This document shows positions 56,554 through 64,000 of a DNA stretch of 64,000 bases, in pieces (positions within the stretch are counted from its first letter, which is position 1; every line of letters starts with the position of its first letter). The notes below the pieces were generated by a model, which was not told the DNA's origin, did not search any database, and saw nothing but the letters and a program-made list of their open reading frames with translations. The stretch lies in NCBI GenBank assembly GCA_016839055.1, contig JAEKNX010000002.1, positions 62,001-126,000 on the forward strand, written 5' to 3'. The position numbers and the translations under genes are program-made. This stretch comes from Spirochaetales bacterium (GTDB lineage: Bacteria > Spirochaetota > Spirochaetia > UBA9216).

Positions 56554-59223
56554 ATGAGCTATGAAAATCCGGTGATTATTCTTATTCAGAACTATCACTT
56601 GAAAATTGAATGGATTACAGGAAATAATGAAAAATCGAAATCCATTGTTGAAATTCATAAGGCTTTAGATGATGCTTTTTCAAAATCCCCATATCAGGCT
56701 CTTTTTCAATTAGCATTTATAACAGATGAGAACAAAATTTCTGCTAATCTTGAGTTTTGGAAAGGCTTTGCAAGGCTTTTTACCGAAACTCTCCGTTTGA
56801 GTGAATCTTTAGAAGTCTTACGGGAAAAACAGCTTATACAAGTAGAACAATCTGTTCTTCAGGATCTTTGTAGCAAGGCACCCTACTTTCAGGGGTTTGA
56901 ATATTTAAACACCGACTGTCTCGATTATCATTGGAGCAAGTTAAATGACTTTTTCCAAAAAGAGATTAAACAACACGAAGGTTCTGTTGAAAGCTTCTTT
57001 TTGAAATACTCAACGGATGTACATCTGGTTGGTAAAATATATTTCCATCTTGTTGAACAGAAATCAAAGAGTTCATCTTTTGCCTTTATGGCGACATATT
57101 CAGTTGGTTTGAATAAAAAAAAGCAGGCACAGCACCGTCCACTGCAATATGCCCTGTCTGAATTTGAAAAGGATCAGGATAAGCTGCTTGAATTACTATC
57201 TACAGTATCAATCGCCTCGCGGGATAGTGAATTTCTTAAAAGTCTACTCGATTCAGGGGAACTTTTTTATCCTCTTAACTTCTCCCCAGATGAATCCTTT
57301 CAATTTCTCAAAGAAATTCCTCTTTATGAAAAAGCCGGCATACTCTGCCGAATCCCTAACTGGTGGCGGAGCGGGAAAAAGTCGTCCTCTCTTTCAATTT
57401 CTTTTGGTGATGAAAAGCAGACTTCGTTTTTTGGTCTTGATTCTCTGATAGATTTTAAAGCTAAAATAATGATTGGAGATGTTGAGCTCACAACTGCCGA
57501 GGCGCAGGAAATCCTCAAACAATCAGAAGGACTGGCGCAGATCAAGGGAAAATGGGTTGTAGTCGACAGGGATAAACTCTCGCAAAGCCTTGAAAACTGG
57601 GAAAAGGCTACTAGTTTATTGGAAGACGAGAATATTGCCCTCAGTGATGCACTAAGGATGCTGATGAGCAGGCAGGGAAACTCATTCTCTGATATTTTAA
57701 ATAGTGATAATGTCGAAATTGGTGTAGGGGATTGGCTAAAAGGCATTATTGATAAAATGCAGAACCCTGAATTGCTCAAAGAAACGATAATTACAAAAGA
57801 TTTCAAAGCAGTTCTCAGACCATACCAGCAGACAGGATTAAACTGGCTAACACTACTGGATTCGCTGCATTTCGGAGCCTGCCTTGCTGATGATATGGGT
57901 CTTGGAAAAACCATCCAGGTTATAGCCCTTTTTAACAGTTTGCGAAAGAAAAAAAACTACACAACAAGCCTTCTCGTCTTGCCGGCGTCTCTTATCCACA
58001 ACTGGGCATCAGAGTTTGACAAGTTCGCGCCGAAGATAAAATTTATCATTGCCCATCCCGGCGGCGGTAAAGATATTCTGGGGCAGAATCCTTCACCCGA
58101 TCAAATCTCATCCTGGGATATGATAATTACAACCTATGGATACGTAAAAAGGTATCAATGGATTCAGGATTATAAGTGGAATTACGTCATTCTGGATGAA
58201 GCTCAGGCTATTAAAAATGCCGGCACAGCGCAGACAAGGGCTGTTAAAAAACTCCGAAGTAACAACCGTATTGTTTTAACCGGAACTCCTATAGAGAACA
58301 GACTCTCTGATCTTTGGTCTCTTTTCGACTTTCTTAATCCCGGCATGCTCGGTAATAAGACCGAATTTTCCAATTTTATTAAAAACAGTGAGGATCTTGG
58401 CGCTCTGCGGCAGGTTATCAGTCCTTATATTCTGCGAAGGCTTAAGACTGATAAAAATGTTATCTCCGATCTCCCCGACAAGATTGAAGTTAATTCTTTT
58501 TCACGTTTGAGTAAGACTCAGCATCTGCTTTATCAACAGCAGGTTGATCTGCTAAAGAATGCTCTTGAAGAAACAGATGCCGGAATGAAACGTAAGGGGC
58601 TGATTTTGTCATCACTGATAAAGTTCAAGCAGATTTGTAATCACCCTGATCAATATCTTGGGAATTCAGCATATAAGCCCATGGAAAGCGGAAAGTTTCA
58701 GCGACTACGGGAGATCTGTGAGACCATCTATGAAAAGCGGGAAAAGGTCCTGGTTTTTACTCAATTTAAGGAAATTATTGAGCATTTGGAAAATTTTATG
58801 GAAGAGATATTTAAGCGTAAGGGCTTGAGCCTTCATGGTTCCACCCCAATTGCCAAACGGAAGAAAATTGTTAACCAGTTTCAAAGCGACGAGTATATAC
58901 CGTTTTTTATTTTGTCTATAAAGGCCGGAGGTACGGGCCTGAACCTTACTGCGGCAAATCATGTGATTCATTTTGACCGATGGTGGAATCCCGCAGTTGA
59001 AAATCAGGCAACAGACAGAGCTTTTCGAATTGGGCAGAAAAAGAGTGTAGTGGTACATAAATTTATCACGGAAGGAACAATTGAGGAAAAAATTGCCATG
59101 ATGCTGGAAGAAAAAAAGGCTCTTTCCGACGAGGTGCTGGAGAGCTCAGGCGAATCCTCCTTCATTACAGAAATGAATGATAAAGAGCTGATTAATCTAT
59201 TTTCTCTAAAGGCCGGAATATAA
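56554..59223 (+). CDS. SNF2 family DEAD-like helicase
   Basis: 889 aa from the ATG at 56554 (GAGG five bases before); a TTG at 56530 is an alternative. The N-terminal 430 residues are a bacterial-type extension without recognised motifs. The ATPase part has motif I DDMGLGKTIQV (near 445), Ia LLVLPASLIHNW, II LDEAQAIKNA (near 547), III TGTPIEN, V IKAGGTGLNLTAAN and VI QATDRAFRIGQ. SNF2 enzymes use ATP to move along duplex DNA. It forms a pair with the SWIM protein that starts at its stop codon. Confidence 0.92.
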   Translation: MSYENPVIILIQNYHLKIEWITGNNEKSKSIVEIHKALDDAFSKSPYQALFQLAFITDENKISANLEFWKGFARLFTETLRLSESLEVLREKQLIQVEQSVLQDLCSKAPYFQGFEYLNTDCLDYHWSKLNDFFQKEIKQHEGSVESFFLKYSTDVHLVGKIYFHLVEQKSKSSSFAFMATYSVGLNKKKQAQHRPLQYALSEFEKDQDKLLELLSTVSIASRDSEFLKSLLDSGELFYPLNFSPDESFQFLKEIPLYEKAGILCRIPNWWRSGKKSSSLSISFGDEKQTSFFGLDSLIDFKAKIMIGDVELTTAEAQEILKQSEGLAQIKGKWVVVDRDKLSQSLENWEKATSLLEDENIALSDALRMLMSRQGNSFSDILNSDNVEIGVGDWLKGIIDKMQNPELLKETIITKDFKAVLRPYQQTGLNWLTLLDSLHFGACLADDMGLGKTIQVIALFNSLRKKKNYTTSLLVLPASLIHNWASEFDKFAPKIKFIIAHPGGGKDILGQNPSPDQISSWDMIITTYGYVKRYQWIQDYKWNYVILDEAQAIKNAGTAQTRAVKKLRSNNRIVLTGTPIENRLSDLWSLFDFLNPGMLGNKTEFSNFIKNSEDLGALRQVISPYILRRLKTDKNVISDLPDKIEVNSFSRLSKTQHLLYQQQVDLLKNALEETDAGMKRKGLILSSLIKFKQICNHPDQYLGNSAYKPMESGKFQRLREICETIYEKREKVLVFTQFKEIIEHLENFMEEIFKRKGLSLHGSTPIAKRKKIVNQFQSDEYIPFFILSIKAGGTGLNLTAANHVIHFDRWWNPAVENQATDRAFRIGQKKSVVVHKFITEGTIEEKIAMMLEEKKALSDEVLESSGESSFITEMNDKELINLFSLKAGI

Positions 59224-59969
59224 TGGGCTGGGGGAATTACGGGTACGGACGCAGCGAATCTGTCGCAGAGAAAAAAGCAAAAGCAGAAAGGAAAATTGCC
59301 GCCCTGCTTAAAAAAGGTATAAAGATTTCACCTGTAATTATTGAAGGCCGGAAAATAGCAAAAAGTTGGTGGGGGCTGGCATGGAACAGCAATCTTGAGT
59401 ATTATGCCGACTTTGCTAACAGGCTTGCCCGGGGACGCAGCTATGTCACCCATGGTTGTGTTATCGACCTGCAAATACTCCCGGGGAAAATAGAAGCACA
59501 GGTACTAGGATCGGGCAGAAGTGTTTACAAATGTGAAATAGAGATTGACGCGCTGAGTAAAAAAGACTGGAAGAACATTACTAAACTCGTAGAAGGCAGG
59601 ATTTCCTCCCTCTCTGATTTACTCAAAGGAGAATTTCCCGTTGAACTTGAAGCCGTTTTAACTGATAAAAATTGGGGACTTTTCCCGGCTCCTAAAAAGT
59701 TTCACCCCTATTGTAACTGCCCTGACGGCGCAAGATTCTGTAAACATTTGGCCGCTGTTATCTATGGAGTAGGGAACCGGCTTGATACGAAGCCCGAGCT
59801 CTTGTTTACCCTCCGGAGTGTCAAACCTTCAGAACTAATTTCAGAGGCTATTACAAAAGAAAAAGACAACCTGATTGCAAAGGCAAAAAAAGTCAAAAGT
59901 ACCAGACTTCTTAAGCTCGAAGATAATGATTTATCGAGTATGTTTAACATTGATTTTACAAAGCCCTGA
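59223..59969 (+). CDS. SWIM zinc-finger protein partnered with SNF2 helicase
   Basis: 248 aa. The SWIM motif CNCPDGARFCKHLAAVIYG (CxCx(n)CxH, about residues 163-181) is clear. The N terminus KSWWGLAWNSNLEYYADFANRLARG is typical of bacterial SWIM proteins. SWIM domains bind DNA or proteins. The start overlaps the helicase stop by one base (TAATG), so both are coupled. Such SNF2-SWIM pairs are common; role unknown, possibly genome maintenance. Confidence 0.9.
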   Translation: MGWGNYGYGRSESVAEKKAKAERKIAALLKKGIKISPVIIEGRKIAKSWWGLAWNSNLEYYADFANRLARGRSYVTHGCVIDLQILPGKIEAQVLGSGRSVYKCEIEIDALSKKDWKNITKLVEGRISSLSDLLKGEFPVELEAVLTDKNWGLFPAPKKFHPYCNCPDGARFCKHLAAVIYGVGNRLDTKPELLFTLRSVKPSELISEAITKEKDNLIAKAKKVKSTRLLKLEDNDLSSMFNIDFTKP

Positions 59970-60032
59970 TGTAGGTGTTAATCAGAAATTTAGTATTCAA
60001 GTCATACCAAAAAAACGTCGCAGAACCGACTG

Positions 60033-60590
60033 GTGCCTGTAAAGCATTTTATAAGTGAAAGCATAAGGCGCGGGCCGTCGGCAGGACCTCTCTTTATCCT
60101 CGGTCACGGTATACTGGAACTTCTGCTTATAGGGGCTCTGTTTTTAGGACTCGCGCCTTTTTTAAAACGGCTCCTGGTTTTTAAAGTCATTGCTCTAGCA
60201 GGCGGTGGATTCTTGATCTTTATGGCGGCAGGTATGTTTAGGGAAATAAAAACCCTCAGCCTTGAGACAGCAGGAGAACATCCAGTGAAAGGAAATATCA
60301 TTTTTCAGGGGACGGGGCTTAGTCTGGCGAACCCATATTGGATAATTTGGTGGGCTACAATTGGACTTAGCTATATTCTTTCGGCGGGAAAGATGGGGGC
60401 ATCAGGCGTGGTCGTCCTCTTTGCCGGTCATATATTGGCAGACCTGTTATGGTATTCATTTGTATCAGCTGGAATAGCTAAAAGCCGGAAGATAATGTCC
60501 GACAGAGTCTACAGAATGCTGACAGGAGTGTGTGCGCTCTTTCTTGTGAGCTATGCTGTGTATTTGATTGTTTCTTCGATGTTTTTTTAG
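60033..60590 (+). pseudogene. LysE family transporter gene, 5' end missing
   Basis: The frame starts at a GTG with no ribosome-binding site. It begins with VKHFISESIRRGPSAGPLFILGHG, which in LysE proteins follows the first TM and the SPGP motif. That first TM is absent: the 62 bases between the SWIM stop and this start hold an in-frame stop at 59991. About 185 residues and five TM segments remain. Probably a 5'-truncated remnant, unless a short form is still made. Confidence 0.65.
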
Positions 60591-60766
60591 AATCCTGGCT
60601 GCTGAATTGCCTGATATCTAATCCGCGGCACTTCTGAATACGGGAACTGCTCTTTGAAGAGCTCGGGCTCCTTGTGGTTTACGAGTAAAATTTTTGATAA
60701 ATCAGTGAATTTTGTGTCTTGGAATGTTGAAGGGGGCCATCCGAAATTAATGGGCTAGCCCCTTTT

Positions 60767-60793
60767 GGGTTTACCAGCGAAGCTGGTAAACCC
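60767..60793 (-). terminator. Hairpin downstream of the FMN/FAD reductase gene
   Basis: GGGTTTACCAGC (60767-60778) and GCTGGTAAACCC (60782-60793) form a perfect 12-bp stem with a 3-base loop, 16 bases after the stop codon. A second small palindrome GGGCTAGCCC follows at 60752. The rest of 60591-60750 shows no gene that I can support. Confidence 0.65.
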
Positions 60794-60808
60794 GGTTAAA
60801 GATTTATT

Positions 60809-62725
60809 TTATTTTTTTGGTATAAAGTCAGGCAGTGTTCCTGTTGAGGCGAACTGCCCTGCAATATAACCGTGGGAGACACAGTCTACAACCGCGTTTG
60901 AACCAAGTCTGTTTGTACCGTGGATTCCTCCGACGGCTTCACCAGCTGCATAGAATCCTGGAATAACCTTACCCCAGATGTCTTTGACTTCGGTTTTGGG
61001 AGTAATTGTAAGACCTCCCATTGTGTGGTGTACTGACGGCCACTGCGGTATTGCATAGAAAGGTCCTTTCTCGATGCTCATCATAACACCTTTGTCGATG
61101 ACCTTTCCGAAATCGGGATCTGCTCCCGCTTTTACATAACCATTATGAATCCGGATTGTCTCCATAAGGTCCGAAGCAGAAATGTTGATTTTTATGTCCT
61201 TATAAGTCCTCTTGTTAATTTCTGCAGTGAGAGCTTCGAGGGTATCTGCCTTGAAAATACGATCGGCTTTCATTCCACTCTCAAGCTGGGCCTCTGTTAT
61301 GAATCCGCCTTTCCTGACTATATCTTCACCCATAATACTGAATGTAGGGAAGCTGCCGGTGTCCTGCGCGGCCTTTGAACAGACGTCTCGTCTTTCGCCC
61401 TCATTAACGTATCTTTTTCCATGTGCATCAACATAGACAATACCTGCGCTTGGTCCGCTGAACGGAATTACAGCATAGGGATCAAGTCTTCCGTTATTTG
61501 GATTGGCAAAGGGATAAAGCTGAATATATCCCATGTGGATGGTATTCGCACCAATTTCCTGAGCCATGCTAATACCTTCACCGGTTGCTCCTACATGGTT
61601 GGTTGTAGGAAGATCTTCGGTTAGAGCCGGGACATACTGGGAACGCATTGCAACATTACCGGCAAACCCGCCGGTAGCAAGAATAAGACCTTTTTTTGCC
61701 TCAATGTTCTTGATTCCGTCTTCAGTCTCGGTCTTTATACCGACAACTCTTCCGCTTTTCGCGTCACGATAGATTTCTATCATCTTGGTGCTGGTCATTA
61801 CTGTAGCGCCTGATTTCTCGACGAGCTTTTTCTGTACCTTAACTATATCTCCTCCAACACCATTGATGGTTGTGTAGGTTCTATAGCCGTAATGCCCTCC
61901 AGGTCTGGTGAGGGATTCTCTGACTTTCAGCCCGTTATCAAGCAGCAGGTTGAGATAGAAGGGTGCACCGTAAACAAAGTTTTTTACAAGAGCAACGTCG
62001 CTCATGTAATCTCCGCCCTTTATGGTGTCCTCAATATGTTTTTCAGCTGTATCTGGAACAAGGTCAAGTTTCTGCTGAAGATCAGAGGCTATCTTACTGG
62101 TATAGGATGCGTAAACACCGCCATTGATCTGAGAATTACCGCCTACAAACGGCATCTTATCAATAAGAAGGGTCTTTGCTCCATTATCCGCAGCAGCATG
62201 AGTAGCTGCAAGGCCTGCGAACCCTCCTCCTACGACTACTATGTCAAAGCTCATATCCCATTTTGATGGAATGTCGTTAGAGCCAAGCTTGCGTCTATCT
62301 GCATCCGTTAATGAGACTGCTTCTGAAGCAATTTTGAAGTCTTCAGCATTGCCGCCGGCTTTGTTAATTGCTGCTGCAACGGCCGCAAGAATTCCATTAC
62401 TCGTATATGTAGCGCCAGTAACAACATCAATGTTAATACTCTGCGCATCGATAATCCTCTGCGGCATTTTCTCAAGAGCAACATCGGAAACACCCGGAGT
62501 CTCGGCATGCTTTACAATAGTAATACTGTCGATCTTCTTTTCGGACAGTTTCACATCAATAACCATACCCTCATGAATACCTTTAACGGTTTCCGTGTAG
62601 GTACCGGCCTTCATTGAGCTTACATCCTTACTTGTCGCGTCGGATGACGATTCTGATCCGCAGGCAATGAAGCCCATTGCCAGAACGAGTACAAACAGTA
62701 CCGATAGAATCTTTTTTGCTTTCAT
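60809..62725 (-). CDS. Exported flavocytochrome-type reductase (FMN-binding and FAD domains)
   Basis: 638 aa from the ATG at 62725, chosen for AAGGAG six bases upstream. A lipoprotein signal ends in LAMGFIACGS (Cys lipobox). The FMN-binding domain (about 35-130) has the attachment motif VVTGATYTSNGI (Thr for covalent FMN). The FAD domain (about 155-635) has VVVGGGFAGLAATHAAADNG, MPFVGGNSQINGG, the reductase block HHTMGGLTI and GEAVGGIHGTNRLGSNA. It is of the fumarate/urocanate reductase type. It reduces an unsaturated acid outside the membrane as an electron sink. No cytochrome domain is present. A 28-bp palindrome overlaps its promoter. Confidence 0.9.
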   Translation of the reverse strand: MKAKKILSVLFVLVLAMGFIACGSESSSDATSKDVSSMKAGTYTETVKGIHEGMVIDVKLSEKKIDSITIVKHAETPGVSDVALEKMPQRIIDAQSINIDVVTGATYTSNGILAAVAAAINKAGGNAEDFKIASEAVSLTDADRRKLGSNDIPSKWDMSFDIVVVGGGFAGLAATHAAADNGAKTLLIDKMPFVGGNSQINGGVYASYTSKIASDLQQKLDLVPDTAEKHIEDTIKGGDYMSDVALVKNFVYGAPFYLNLLLDNGLKVRESLTRPGGHYGYRTYTTINGVGGDIVKVQKKLVEKSGATVMTSTKMIEIYRDAKSGRVVGIKTETEDGIKNIEAKKGLILATGGFAGNVAMRSQYVPALTEDLPTTNHVGATGEGISMAQEIGANTIHMGYIQLYPFANPNNGRLDPYAVIPFSGPSAGIVYVDAHGKRYVNEGERRDVCSKAAQDTGSFPTFSIMGEDIVRKGGFITEAQLESGMKADRIFKADTLEALTAEINKRTYKDIKINISASDLMETIRIHNGYVKAGADPDFGKVIDKGVMMSIEKGPFYAIPQWPSVHHTMGGLTITPKTEVKDIWGKVIPGFYAAGEAVGGIHGTNRLGSNAVVDCVSHGYIAGQFASTGTLPDFIPKK

Positions 62726-62837
62726 CTTTATCTCCTTCTGATGATTCACCGGTCCGGAACTCTTTTGGGCTGCAGCTATCGGGTAGTCATCGTTATAATT
62801 CTTCGAGGGAATAATAGATCTGGAGCAGCTTTATGTC

Positions 62838-62872
62838 AATATATTAATATCGATATAAATATATTTTTTCAA
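62838..62872 (-). promoter_or_regulatory. Promoter of the reductase gene with 28-bp palindrome
   Basis: On the minus strand TTGAAA (62872-62867), 17 bp, TATTAA (62849-62844). Positions 62838-62865 form a palindrome centred on ATCGAT, with 13 of 14 base pairs matching. It covers the spacer and the -10 box, a typical repressor site. The leader to the start at 62725 is about 110 bases. Confidence 0.55.
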
Positions 62873-62942
62873 TATAATAAAATCACTCACTTTAATGTGG
62901 GAGTCAACATAAGGAAATAAATTTTGAAAGTGAATATTTTCG

Positions 62943-62979
62943 GACCGTCTGCTTAAAATAAAAGATTTAGCAGACGGTC
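62943..62979 (-). terminator. Terminator-like hairpin after the hsp20 genes
   Basis: GACCGTCTGC (62943-62952) pairs with GCAGACGGTC (62970-62979); four more A-T pairs extend the stem past one bulged T. It lies 11 bases after the stop of the second Hsp20 gene. Confidence 0.65.
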
Positions 62980-62989
62980 TATGACGACA

Positions 62990-63349
62990 CTATCCTGCAT
63001 TAATTTCAATTTTCCGCGGTTTGACAGACTCTTTGATACTCAGGATTAGTGTTACAACTCCATTCTTTACTGTTGCGTCAATATTGTTTTTATCAATTGT
63101 ATCATCAAGGGTGAATTCCTGATAAAAGTCTCCCTGGCGGATTTCTCTGCTAAGATATTCGCCGCTCCTGCTTCTCTGTTCTTTTCTGCCGGTGATAATC
63201 AGGCGATCATTATCCACCTTTATATCAAGATTGTTTTTTGGCACTCCGGGCATCTCCAGCTTCAGGATAACACTATCCTCACCATGGAAAATATCGCAAC
63301 ATGCGGAGCGCATTTTTTTCTTTTCCTCTATTTCATGTTTGCTTATCAT
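62990..63349 (-). CDS. Small heat-shock protein, Hsp20 family
   Basis: 119 aa. Alpha-crystallin domain (about 15-112) with VILKLEMPGVPKNNLDIKV, ITGRKEQRS, the F-type strand REIRQGDFYQEFTLDDTID, and the conserved AxVKNGVVTLILS (A-x-x-x-n-G-v-L pattern). It is short: the N-terminal arm is only about 15 residues and the C-terminal I-x-I motif reads IEI. ATP-independent holdase. It follows the first Hsp20 gene by 11 bases and belongs to the same operon. Confidence 0.93.
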   Translation of the reverse strand: MISKHEIEEKKKMRSACCDIFHGEDSVILKLEMPGVPKNNLDIKVDNDRLIITGRKEQRSRSGEYLSREIRQGDFYQEFTLDDTIDKNNIDATVKNGVVTLILSIKESVKPRKIEINAG

Positions 63350-63360
63350 AACAATGCTCC

Positions 63361-63819
63361 TTATTTTACCTTAACCGAAATTTGTTTGGGTTTTGCTTCT
63401 TCTGTTTTAGGAATAGTAACTAGAAGAATTCCGTTTTTAAGTTCAGCTTCAATTTTATTGATGTCTACGGAAACCGGCAGAGAAAGAGTCCGCTGAAAGG
63501 TTCCGGACCAGGTTTCCCTTCGATAATACTTTCCGCTATTGGCCTCCTTTTCATCGTTTTTTGATCCCTTAATAGTAAGAACATTGGCCGCGATTGAGAT
63601 CTCAACTTCTTCCTGCTCTATGCCGGGGAGTTCGCAAGATATATTGAAAGCTTGCTCGTCCTCAAACACATCCATAGCCGGAGAAACGTTTCGGTCAAAC
63701 AGGCCGGAAGATGACGGATAACGATCGACGTTAAAAAGATCGTTGATCTCATTCTGAAGAGTCTGAAGTTCAGTCCAGGGATCATTTTGATTTTCTTTTT
63801 TCCATTTCGTGATTGCCAT
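63361..63819 (-). CDS. Small heat-shock protein, Hsp20 family
   Basis: 152 aa. A full-length bacterial Hsp20: N-terminal arm with WTELQTLQNEINDLFNVDRY, then the alpha-crystallin domain (about 45-145) with NISCELPGIEQEEVEISI, YYRRETWSGTFQRTLSLP and AELKNGILLVTIPK, and C-terminal IxV-like KQISVKV. It binds unfolding proteins as large oligomers. GGAGG lies 8 bases before the ATG. First gene of the two-gene operon behind the sigma-54-type promoter at 63873. Confidence 0.94.
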   Translation of the reverse strand: MAITKWKKENQNDPWTELQTLQNEINDLFNVDRYPSSSGLFDRNVSPAMDVFEDEQAFNISCELPGIEQEEVEISIAANVLTIKGSKNDEKEANSGKYYRRETWSGTFQRTLSLPVSVDINKIEAELKNGILLVTIPKTEEAKPKQISVKVK

Positions 63820-63855
63820 AACAGCACCTCCTGATAAATTGTTCTAAAAATTATT

Positions 63856-63873
63856 AAGCATAAATCATGCCAA
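63856..63873 (-). promoter_or_regulatory. Sigma-54-type promoter of the hsp20 operon
   Basis: On the minus strand TTGGCATGATTTATGCTT: GG and GC are separated by exactly 10 bases, the diagnostic -24/-12 spacing of RpoN promoters (TTGGCACG-N4-TTGCT consensus). The -12 box would be about 40 bases before the start codon at 63819. A short palindrome CAGGAG-TT-CTCCTG (63933-63946) lies about 60 bases further upstream, where an activator could bind. No CIRCE element is seen. Confidence 0.6.
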
Positions 63874-64000
63874 AACTGTTTTGAGTGGTTTTTTATAAAT
63901 GCTTGTTGTGTAAGTAATTAAAATAAACTCGGCAGGAGTTCTCCTGGTTGTTGAAGAATGAACAAAGAAGAAAATTGTGGCATTTTGACTCAGAATTTAT

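Noticed and set aside
57324-57914. 196-codon minus-strand frame inside the SNF2 gene
   Set aside because: Antisense shadow with a Ser-rich product; no promoter or RBS.
62740-62749. GATGATTCAC match to the shared 14-bp element near the reductase gene
   Set aside because: Only 10 of 14 bases, opposite orientation to the gene, and not behind a -10 box; probably chance.
1-64000. tRNA, rRNA, CRISPR arrays, insertion sequences or prophage genes
   Set aside because: I looked for them along both strands and found no convincing pattern; covariance and repeat-finding programs would be needed to exclude small RNAs.

Overview
The window looks like chromosomal DNA of a free-living, probably anaerobic spirochaete. 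Three unrelated ABC/TRAP binding proteins (6885, 17754, 39919) have signal peptides that end in the same Ala-Gly-Gly-(Gln/Asn) context I associate with spirochaete solute-binding proteins. Glycolysis appears to use a pyrophosphate-type phosphofructokinase, and the catabolic genes fit fermentation of amino acids and organic acids. I see no rRNA, tRNA, CRISPR array, transposase or prophage gene. Gene density is high and operons are short, many with ATGA-type overlaps.

Left part (1-11.6 kb): a cut-off SMP-30 lactonase gene diverges from an IclR regulator. Next come a 33-codon mini-ORF and a DUF2148 iron-sulfur protein. A catabolic block follows: FabH-like synthase plus SCP2-type thiolase, alpha/beta hydrolase, TetR regulator, and a complete Liv-type ABC importer. 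Three promoters of this block carry the same 14-bp element just after the -10 box, so it is probably one regulon. 11.6-23.3 kb: rsgA with an RNHCP protein, PPi-phosphofructokinase, an unknown protein and a GNAT enzyme, a polar amino-acid ABC importer, a CrtI-like FAD enzyme, a CsgG-like exported protein and a UDP-sugar pyrophosphorylase relative.

Middle (23.4-44.4 kb): a VOC protein, a secreted parvulin, thioredoxin and LeuCD-type dehydratase with a cupin regulator. Then comes an aromatic 2-oxoacid module: aminotransferase, two tiny proteins, iorA lacking its ferredoxin domain, iorB and paaK. A two-component system whose response regulator seems to start at CTG is followed by a B12 radical SAM enzyme and a LysE exporter. 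An EPSP-synthase-like gene diverges from a TAXI-type TRAP transporter operon that ends in a LacI regulator; two LacI-type operators sit on the two divergent promoters.

Right part (44.4-64 kb): ADP-forming acyl-CoA synthetase, an unknown 12-TM-like protein, a Cache-PAS-DUF294 signalling protein beside an ActP-like symporter with DUF485 partner, tryptophanase with a YheO-like regulator, an SNF2 helicase with a SWIM partner, a 5'-truncated LysE gene, an exported FMN/FAD reductase, and two Hsp20 genes behind a sigma-54-type promoter.

Together the transporters feed amino acids and carboxylates to transamination, oxidative decarboxylation (IorAB) and CoA-ligase steps. The ADP-forming synthetase could recover ATP. 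Function calls rest on motifs read by eye; operators and promoters are predictions.
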